NCBI GenBank assembly: GCA_017435025.1
Contig: JAFSFU010000063.1
Coordinates: 1 to 19,985, forward strand
Direction of reading: 5' to 3'
Length of the DNA stretch: 19,985 bases
Origin: Lachnospiraceae bacterium
Lineage (GTDB): Bacteria > Bacillota_A > Clostridia > Lachnospirales > Lachnospiraceae
The notes under the pieces are model-generated. The model saw only the letters and a program-made list of their open reading frames with translations. It did not search any database and had not been told where the DNA came from. The position numbers were made by a program, and so were the translations under genes. Shown here one piece after another: positions 14,499 to 19,985 of the stretch; the stretch's first letter is position 1, and each line of letters starts with the position of its first letter.

Positions 14499-14542
14499 AT
14501 CATATCCTCCTGCTTCATTCTTTTATCTGCCAAACCCGGATC

Positions 14543-14579
14543 TGATGCACTTTTGTGCTAACACATCAAAGTTTTAGCA
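14543..14579 (-). promoter_or_regulatory. Overlapping dyads upstream of the M20-amidotransferase operon
   Basis: Several short inverted repeats overlap here: TGATG/CATCA (14543-14547 with 14564-14568), GCAC/GTGC (14547-14550 with 14555-14558), and TGCTAA/TTAGCA (14556-14561 with 14574-14579). They lie 45 to 80 bases upstream of the M20 start, where an operator or promoter is expected. I see no convincing -35/-10 pair. A regulator-binding site is possible but unproven. Confidence 0.3.
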
Positions 14580-14580
14580 G

Positions 14581-14635
14581 AAAAAGAACGGTTCAGTATC
14601 ATGCATCTGTAGCGGAGCAATAATACTGAACCGTT
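14581..14635 (-). terminator. Terminator at the end of the nucleoside operon
   Basis: A perfect 13-bp inverted repeat (14587-14599 with 14623-14635) with a 23-base loop is followed on the minus strand by CTTTTT (14586-14581). It lies 33 bases after the nucleoside hydrolase stop codon and separates that operon from the M20 group. The large loop is unusual but the U-tract and orientation fit. Confidence 0.85.
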
Positions 14636-14668
14636 ACTTATCAAGTCATATTACATTGTGTCATTTCA

Positions 14669-15601
14669 TTAGCTGTATTTGCGGATATTCTCCTCAATGA
14701 TATCCCAGTACTTCGCTGCGTCAACTTCGATCGCAACATTTGCGTTCGGCTCCTTCTTCTGGTAACCGAAGAAGTCACAGTTGGTTCTTCCAAGAGACTG
14801 CTGGGAGAAGATATCAATTTCACAATGCATCGGCTTTACAGTAAGCACACTCGGGTCGATCAGATAAGCGATTGTCAACGGATCATGTAACGGACCGCCT
14901 TCCCATCCGAATACTTCTTTCTGGCTCTTGCAGAAGTGACGCATCAAATCTACAAAAAGTTTAGAAGCTTTGTTTCCAATTTTATCCATACGATCAACAA
15001 TAGACGGATAGCAAAGGGCTTTTCTTGTTACATCAAGGCCTACCATTGTGATCGGTCTTCCGCTTGTAAAGCAAACGTAAGCTGCATCTGCATCTTCAAT
15101 GATATTGAACTCAGCTGCCGGAGTCACGTTACCGTTTGTGTAAGCGCCGCCCATAAGAACAATCTCTTTGATCTTCGGAATAATTGCCGGCTCCATGCGC
15201 ATTGCCATACCAAGGTTTGTCATCGGACCTGTTGTAACCACTGTGATATCACCATCGGATTTCATCAGAGTATCGATCATCCAGAGAACTGCATGCTGCT
15301 CTTCTGCCTTCTTTGTCAGTGGTTCAAACACCGGACCGTCAAGACCGGTCTCACCGTGAATATCAGCAGCTACAAATTTCGGACGGATCATCGGATCCGG
15401 ACATCCCTTAAATACTGGCACATCCAGGCCAAGACACTGACAGATGTTCAGCGCATTGGTTGTTGTCTTTTCCAGAGTCTGGTTACCTGTTACAACTGTG
15501 ATACCGAGAAGCTCGATATTTTCGTTGATACCTGCGAGGAGGATCGCCACCGCGTCGTCATGTCCCGGGTCGCAATCCAGAATGATTTTTCTTTTATCCA
15601 T
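14669..15601 (-). CDS. Nucleoside hydrolase (inosine/uridine-preferring type)
   Basis: The enzyme cleaves the N-glycosidic bond of ribonucleosides to give ribose and a free base. The 310-residue length is typical. The calcium-binding signature DCDPGHDDA (9-17) has Asp11 and Asp16 in the ligand positions. His82 in DIHGETGLDG and His239-Asp240 in GPLHDP match the two active-site histidines and the last Asp ligand of group I inosine-uridine hydrolases (IunH, RihA/RihB). GGAYTNGNVTPAAEFNI supplies further substrate contacts. The ATG at 15601 has AAGGAG 9 bases upstream. It closes the operon of a nucleoside ABC importer, 55 bases after the second permease, which supports import followed by cytoplasmic hydrolysis. 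Purine versus pyrimidine preference is not decidable here. Confidence 0.95.
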   Translation of the reverse strand: MDKRKIILDCDPGHDDAVAILLAGINENIELLGITVVTGNQTLEKTTTNALNICQCLGLDVPVFKGCPDPMIRPKFVAADIHGETGLDGPVFEPLTKKAEEQHAVLWMIDTLMKSDGDITVVTTGPMTNLGMAMRMEPAIIPKIKEIVLMGGAYTNGNVTPAAEFNIIEDADAAYVCFTSGRPITMVGLDVTRKALCYPSIVDRMDKIGNKASKLFVDLMRHFCKSQKEVFGWEGGPLHDPLTIAYLIDPSVLTVKPMHCEIDIFSQQSLGRTNCDFFGYQKKEPNANVAIEVDAAKYWDIIEENIRKYS

Positions 15602-15656
15602 AATGAATTACTCCTTAAAATTGATCTGACTTAATTTTCAGGGTTATTCCGTTTTC

Positions 15657-16595
15657 TTAATTTAAAGCAGACTGGCGCTTCTTTGTTGCAGACATCTTAA
15701 TTGCCATGGAGATAGCAAGAACTGCGATCGTTACGATATACGGCATCATCAGGACGAACTGAGACGGAATACCGTATGCCTGAAGTCTCGCACCTACAGA
15801 GTCAGCAAAACCGAACAGCAAACATCCTACAGTTGTTAAAACCGGGTTCGCTCCACCGAAGTACATAGCAGCAACACCCATGAAACCACGGTTGCTTGTC
15901 ATGTTCTCTACGAACTGTGTGCTGTAACCAAGAGAAAGGTGTGCACCTGCAAGACCGCCGATCACACCGGCAAATGCTACTGCCTGGTATTTGATCTTAT
16001 TTACATTGATACCTGCTGTCTTCGCAGCTTCCGGGAACTGACCTACCGCACGGAGACGAAGGCCCCATACAGTCTTATAGAATAAGAACTGCAGGAAAAT
16101 GATCAGGGCAATAACCACCCATTCCATAACGCTCCAGTTACAGAATATCTCACCGATAATCGGCACTTCTGCCAATGCCTCCAGCTTCAAACGCGGGATT
16201 GGATCGATGTCCGGGCTGGAGAAGGAGCCATTCATTCCGAATACTACATTCAGAAGGAACTTGGTGATTGCCAACGCCAGAAGGTTAACACCCATACCGA
16301 TCGCACAGTTATCTGCACCGTACTTGATATGTCCGATACCAATGATCATCGCAATAATCACACCGGCTAACATAGCTGCAATTACACCAATTACCCAGCT
16401 GCCTGTAAAATAGCTGACAGCCACTGCTGTAAATGCGCCCACTAACATGATACCTTCAGTACCTACGTTCAGGATATTCGCCTGCTGTGTGATAGCTGCA
16501 CACAGCGCAGCGAAAATGATCGGAGTCGCGGAACGGAAGGTCGCATAGATCAGGGACACGTTAATAATTTTATCTAAGTTTTCAAAGATTCCCAT
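15657..16595 (-). CDS. Nucleoside ABC transporter permease (YufQ/NupQ-like)
   Basis: This 312-residue polytopic membrane protein has about eight to ten hydrophobic segments and belongs to the BPD_transp_2 (branched-chain amino acid/ribose type) permeases. Family hallmarks include QANILNVGTEGIMLVGAF near the N-terminus and WGLRLRAVGQFPEAAKTAGIN in the cytoplasmic coupling loop (about 190-205). It pairs with the 349-residue permease encoded directly upstream to form the heterodimeric channel. Its AAGGAGGG ribosome binding site lies inside the end of that gene, and the ATG at 16595 is only 3 bases past its stop, so the two are translationally coupled. Confidence 0.95.
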   Translation of the reverse strand: MGIFENLDKIINVSLIYATFRSATPIIFAALCAAITQQANILNVGTEGIMLVGAFTAVAVSYFTGSWVIGVIAAMLAGVIIAMIIGIGHIKYGADNCAIGMGVNLLALAITKFLLNVVFGMNGSFSSPDIDPIPRLKLEALAEVPIIGEIFCNWSVMEWVVIALIIFLQFLFYKTVWGLRLRAVGQFPEAAKTAGINVNKIKYQAVAFAGVIGGLAGAHLSLGYSTQFVENMTSNRGFMGVAAMYFGGANPVLTTVGCLLFGFADSVGARLQAYGIPSQFVLMMPYIVTIAVLAISMAIKMSATKKRQSALN

Positions 16596-16598
16596 GAA

Positions 16599-17648
16599 TT
16601 AACCCTCCTTCTTTTCTGTTTCAGCTTTTTTCTTCGCCTTAGCCTTAAACTGGATCAGTGTTTCCATTGTTGCAATGATGATAAATACAGCTGTAATTGT
16701 ATCAACAAGAGCCTTCGGAACACCTGTGCTCTGCTGCATACCCATTGCTCCGGCCTTTAATACGGACAGGAAGAACGCCATGAACGGAGAAGCTACTACG
16801 TTGTTCTTTACGATCAGGGCTGCCAGCATACCATTACCGCCCATACCTGTCGCAAAGTTATTCAGGAAGTAACCGTGTACACCAAGAACCTCGATACATC
16901 CAGCGATACCACAAAGAGCACCGGAAAGCATCATGGAACCGATGAACACTCTCTTGGAGTTGATACCAACATAATCCGCATGATCCGGGTTTGTACCAAC
17001 AGTACGGATCTTGTAACCAAGAGTAGTCTTATAAAGCATGAAGATAACTGCAAGCACCAGAACGATCGCAATGAACAGACCGATGTTCGCACTACTCGGC
17101 TTCATGAACTGATAAAGAGTAACTGTTACCGGATGGGACTGCGCATTTGCAGTACCTGCACTCATCGGACCGCTTACCAGATAAGAAGTGATGTAAAGTG
17201 CAACAGTATTCATAAGGATTGTGGAACAAACCTCACTTACATTGTAATATGCCTTTAATGCAGCCGGGATCCATCCCCAGAAAGCACCAACGAGAGCACC
17301 GCCCGCGAAACATGCAAGGAACAGTAACGGCTTCGGAAGGAAGGTCCAGTTGATTCCGATATAAGCAGATGCGATCGCACCAAGGAAGATCTGTCCTTCA
17401 AGACCTACATTGAACGCGCCGGCTTTCGCAGCCACAGCGAACGCAACGGAGGCTAACAGAAGCGGTGTAAAACCAGCCAGGGTTGTACCAAGACGGAGCT
17501 TGCCGTCGAATGCGCCTTTGAACAGAGCCGCATACGCATCGATCGGATTTTCACCAATCGCAACAATAAATAATGCACCAATACCCAAAGAGAGCAGCAG
17601 TGTTACGATAATTCTTAAAAAACCAGCTTTTGCACTTGTATTACTCAT
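16599..17648 (-). CDS. Nucleoside ABC transporter permease (YufP/NupP-like)
   Basis: The 349-residue membrane protein is the first permease of the importer. It has about ten hydrophobic segments, the family motif AAKAGAFNVGLEGQIFLGA (about 73-91), and the coupling-loop sequence LGYKIRTVGTNPDHADYVGI. The C-terminus is a lysine- and glutamate-rich cytoplasmic tail (KAKAKKKAETEKKEG). The ATG at 17648 follows the ATPase stop by 5 bases, with GGAG overlapping the end of that gene. With the next permease and the double ATPase it should form a B. subtilis NupNOPQ-type or pneumococcal PnrABCDE-type nucleoside importer. Confidence 0.95.
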   Translation of the reverse strand: MSNTSAKAGFLRIIVTLLLSLGIGALFIVAIGENPIDAYAALFKGAFDGKLRLGTTLAGFTPLLLASVAFAVAAKAGAFNVGLEGQIFLGAIASAYIGINWTFLPKPLLFLACFAGGALVGAFWGWIPAALKAYYNVSEVCSTILMNTVALYITSYLVSGPMSAGTANAQSHPVTVTLYQFMKPSSANIGLFIAIVLVLAVIFMLYKTTLGYKIRTVGTNPDHADYVGINSKRVFIGSMMLSGALCGIAGCIEVLGVHGYFLNNFATGMGGNGMLAALIVKNNVVASPFMAFFLSVLKAGAMGMQQSTGVPKALVDTITAVFIIIATMETLIQFKAKAKKKAETEKKEG

Positions 17649-17653
17649 ACTGC

Positions 17654-19171
17654 TTATTCACTCTCCTTTCCGCCCATCATTAAGAGGCCAAGGTTATTTT
17701 CATTTGCTTCGCTTGCCAGCATTTCACCTGTGATCTTACCTTCATGGATAACAATGATACGGTCGGAAAGGGAAATGATCTCTTCAAGTTCCGCAGATAC
17801 AAGAAGAACGCCTGCGCCTTCTTTCTTTGCTTTTTCCAGAGTATTACGGATGATTTCAATCGCACCAACGTCAACACCACGGGTCGGCTGAGATGCGATC
17901 AGGAGCGGCTTACCCATATTTACTTCACGGGCAACAACTACCTTCTGTGCATTACCGCCGGATAACGCAGATGTTGGAAGATTGTAATCGGTCGGACGGA
18001 TATCGAACTGTTTTACCATTTCTTCCGCATATTTGTCCTGATCACCCTTTGTAATCAACATATTCTTAGAGAACGGAGCTTCATCCAGTCGAACTGCCAC
18101 CAGGTTGTCTACGATAGACATGGCACGGTTCAGACCTCTCTTGTTACGGTCCTCCGGGATATGCGCAAGACCCGCATCACGAATCTTTTTCGGACTGATA
18201 TTTGTGATATCTTTTCCATTCAGGACAACAGAACCTTTTTCCACCTTACGGATACCGGTAATAGCCTCGATCAGCTCACTCTGACCATTGCCATCGATAC
18301 CTGCGATACCAACGATCTCACCTTCTTTTACATGGAGAGACATACCGCGGATCTTAGATGTTTCCTTGTTACTGGATACCCATACATCCTTTACTTCGAG
18401 AATCGTCTCACCGGCTTTTCCGTAAGACTTATCGATATTCAGGAATACTTCACGACCGATCATACGCTTAGTCAGGTCAAGCGGAGATGTTTCGGATTTG
18501 TTTACGGTACCCATATATGTACCCTGACGCATAACAGAAATACGATCAGAGATCTCCATAACCTCGTCCAGCTTATGGGAGATAAATACCAGAGACTTTC
18601 CGCCTTCTCTCAGGTTTTTCAAGATTTCAAACAGTCTTCTTGCCTCCTGCGGAGTTAATACGGCTGTCGGCTCATCCAGAATGATAACATCGGCACCACG
18701 CATAAGAGTCTTGATGATCTCTACTCTCTGTGCTTCACCTACGGAAATCTGGCTGATCTTCTTATCCAGCTGTACCGCCATATCGTACTGGTCGATATAC
18801 TTCTGCACTTCTTTTCTCGCGGAATCGAAGTCGATCGTCATACCCTTTACCGGTTCGAAACCAAGGATAATATTCTCAAGAACAGTCAGTTCCTGAACCA
18901 GCATGAACTCCTGGTGTACCATACCAACACCGTGTTCAATGGCTGTCTTCGGATCAATGTGATCCATTTTTTCCCCTTTGATGATAATTTCGCCGCTGTT
19001 GATCGGATACATACCGTAAAGCAGTTTCATCATTGTGGATTTTCCGGCACCGTTCTCACCGATGAGGGAGTGGATCTCGCCCTTTTTCAGTGTGAACTCA
19101 CCGTGCTTAACTGCCTGTACTGTACCGAAAGTCTTGACGATATTACTCATCGATACTACATAATCACTCAT
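17654..19171 (-). CDS. Nucleoside ABC transporter double ATPase (YufO/NupO-like)
   Basis: This 505-residue protein contains two ABC domains in one chain, as in ribose- and nucleoside-type importers. Domain 1 (about 1-245) is complete: Walker A GENGAGKST (38-46), signature ISVGE (142-146), Walker B Asp166/Glu167 and H-loop His199. Domain 2 (about 255-505) has the family-typical degenerate form: Walker A GIDGNGQSE (291-299), signature LSGGN (403-407), Gln428 in ASQPTRGVD, and a serine where the H-loop His would be. This asymmetry is normal for the family, so one hydrolysing site is expected. The ATG at 19171 is chosen with GAGGGTG 6 bases upstream; a GTG at 19180 falls inside that site. It is separated from the binding-protein gene by a strong terminator. 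Confidence 0.96.
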   Translation of the reverse strand: MSDYVVSMSNIVKTFGTVQAVKHGEFTLKKGEIHSLIGENGAGKSTMMKLLYGMYPINSGEIIIKGEKMDHIDPKTAIEHGVGMVHQEFMLVQELTVLENIILGFEPVKGMTIDFDSARKEVQKYIDQYDMAVQLDKKISQISVGEAQRVEIIKTLMRGADVIILDEPTAVLTPQEARRLFEILKNLREGGKSLVFISHKLDEVMEISDRISVMRQGTYMGTVNKSETSPLDLTKRMIGREVFLNIDKSYGKAGETILEVKDVWVSSNKETSKIRGMSLHVKEGEIVGIAGIDGNGQSELIEAITGIRKVEKGSVVLNGKDITNISPKKIRDAGLAHIPEDRNKRGLNRAMSIVDNLVAVRLDEAPFSKNMLITKGDQDKYAEEMVKQFDIRPTDYNLPTSALSGGNAQKVVVAREVNMGKPLLIASQPTRGVDVGAIEIIRNTLEKAKKEGAGVLLVSAELEEIISLSDRIIVIHEGKITGEMLASEANENNLGLLMMGGKESE

Positions 19172-19212
19172 TTGCTTCACCCTCTTTTTATTTTTAAAAA
19201 CATAGGTCTATC

Positions 19213-19252
19213 ATGATCCCGATCCAATATATCAAATCGTTCCCCGGATCAT
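19213..19252 (-). repeat. Inverted repeat between terminator and ATPase gene
   Basis: ATGATCC (19213-19219) is repeated inverted as GGATCAT (19246-19252) with 26 bases between. It lies in the 100 bases between the terminator after the binding-protein gene and the ATPase start. It could be an operator or an mRNA 5' hairpin on read-through or processed transcripts. The evidence is the symmetry only. Confidence 0.3.
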
Positions 19253-19270
19253 ACACTCACCTATACTTTT

Positions 19271-19301
19271 AAAAAAAGAGGGATCAAGGATGACCCCTCT
19301 T
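19271..19301 (-). terminator. Rho-independent terminator after the nucleoside-binding protein gene
   Basis: An 11-bp stem (19276-19286 with 19291-19301, one G-U pair, 4-base loop) is followed on the minus strand by at least five T's. It starts 23 bases after the stop of the binding-protein gene. Partial termination here would give more binding protein than ATPase and permease, a common arrangement in ABC importers. Confidence 0.92.
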
Positions 19302-19324
19302 CTAATTCTTAGTAACAAATTGGC

Positions 19325-19985
19325 TTAGTTTGCCGGACCGAAACCTTCGTAGTTTTCTACAACGATCTCACCGGAAGCGATCTTCTCAGCAAGCTCATTT
19401 GTCTTGTCTACGATATCCTGCGGGAACTGATCGCCAAGAGCTTCTTTCATTACAGCGAAATCTGTAAGGCTAACACCGCCATCCTTTAATGCAAGGTACT
19501 GTGTTGTGCCGCCTGCGAATGTATCTTCTACTACAGACTGGATTGTAAGGTAGCAAGCCTGGTCAACTCTCTTAACCATGGATGTAAGAACTGCACCCGG
19601 CTGATCGCCGTCCTGGTTTAAGTCAACGCCGATTGCGTATAAGCCTTTTTCTTTTGCGCCTTCAAGAACGCCTGCACCTGTACCGGAAGCAACGTTCATA
19701 ACGATGTCAGCGCCCTGGTCGAACTGAGCGAATGTAAGCTCTTTACCCTTTAACGGGTTGGACCACTCACCAGCGAATGCCTGAAGGATCTGGATATCCG
19801 GATTGATGTATTTTGCACCCTGCTCATAACCTGTGAAGAAGTCATGAAGAACCGGGATATCCATGCCGCCTACCCAACCGATGATAGCGTCTTCGTTAAC
19901 ACCAGCGATTTCTGTCTTCTCTGTGAACATAGCTGCTGCTGCACCAGCGAGGAAGGAACCCTCGTTCTGTGCGAAGGAGATGGAC
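19325..19985 (-). CDS. BMP-family nucleoside-binding lipoprotein (PnrA/BmpA-like), 5' end missing
   Basis: The C-terminal 220 codons are present and the frame stays open to the right edge of the window, so the start and the expected lipoprotein signal lie outside. A Met codon at 19930 is internal: the residues before it (AQNEGSFLAGAAAA) are the conserved BMP-family segment equivalent to EGSYLAG in relatives. Other family features are IIGWVGGMDIPVLHDFFTGYEQGAKYINPDI given in parts: the GGMDIPVL strand, the FDQGADIVMNVASGTGAGV ligand-pocket stretch, and YAIGVDLNQDGD. BMP proteins of this type (PnrA of Treponema, BmpA of Lactococcus) bind nucleosides. The downstream importer and nucleoside hydrolase genes support the same role here. 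Confidence 0.93.
   Translation of the reverse strand, partial: SISFAQNEGSFLAGAAAAMFTEKTEIAGVNEDAIIGWVGGMDIPVLHDFFTGYEQGAKYINPDIQILQAFAGEWSNPLKGKELTFAQFDQGADIVMNVASGTGAGVLEGAKEKGLYAIGVDLNQDGDQPGAVLTSMVKRVDQACYLTIQSVVEDTFAGGTTQYLALKDGGVSLTDFAVMKEALGDQFPQDIVDKTNELAEKIASGEIVVENYEGFGPAN

Noticed and set aside
14936..15634. Plus-strand open frame of 232 codons opposite the nucleoside hydrolase
   Set aside because: The opposite strand encodes an intact nucleoside hydrolase; this frame is Cys/His-rich noise without a domain.
17654..19171. Second ABC domain of the nucleoside importer ATPase as a pseudo-ATPase finding
   Set aside because: The GQSE Walker A, the Gln after Walker B and the missing H-loop His in the second half are typical of this double-ATPase family, unlike the single-domain protein at 7009-8112.
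19928..19930. Met codon as the start of the BMP binding protein
   Set aside because: The open frame continues upstream to the window edge with conserved family residues (AQNEGSFLAG), so this Met is internal and the gene is truncated by the window.

Overview
The window looks like a chromosomal segment of a mid-GC Clostridia bacterium, most likely of the Lachnospiraceae. The grounds are the gene families, the strong AGGAGG-type ribosome binding sites, the rpsJ-rplC-rplD order, and an FtsEX/M23/S41 cluster directly ahead of the S10 operon. The family-level placement is inference from gene content; no marker gene was searched. Every convincing gene is on the minus strand, so transcription runs from high to low coordinates. 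I see no tRNA, rRNA, CRISPR array, insertion sequence or phage gene.

Layout in transcription order. (1) 19985-14581: a nucleoside salvage operon. It holds a BMP-type (PnrA/BmpA-like) substrate-binding lipoprotein cut by the window edge, a double ATPase (YufO/NupO-like), two permeases (YufP- and YufQ-like) and an inosine/uridine-type nucleoside hydrolase. A strong terminator sits between the binding protein and the ATPase, and another ends the operon. (2) 14498-11296: two M20 zinc hydrolases flanking a glutamine-amidotransferase-like protein that lacks the usual cysteine nucleophile. (3) 11288-8263: a near-consensus promoter, a terminator-like leader hairpin, then acyl-ACP thioesterase, a CvfB-like S1 RNA-binding protein, RidA and a CPBP membrane protease, closed by a terminator. 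(4) 8112-6959: a lone MalK/MsmK-like ABC ATPase whose catalytic motifs are almost all replaced, with its own terminator. (5) 6866-1547: a CdaR/PucR-type regulator, FtsE, FtsX, a secreted coiled-coil M23 endopeptidase and a membrane-anchored PDZ-S41 protease. This is a cell-division and wall-remodelling operon with very tight gene spacing. (6) 1475-1: the promoter and structured leader of the S10 ribosomal-protein operon, then rpsJ, a structured intergenic RNA, rplC and the first codons of rplD.

The least ordinary items are the degenerate ABC ATPase (7009-8112), the folded RNA between rpsJ and rplC (712-818), the rpsJ promoter whose -35 box lies inside a terminator-like hairpin (1447-1492), and the terminator-like hairpin between the thioesterase promoter and its gene (11209-11244). 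I did not find a clearly new multi-gene defence or mobile system; most of the window is housekeeping metabolism and division.
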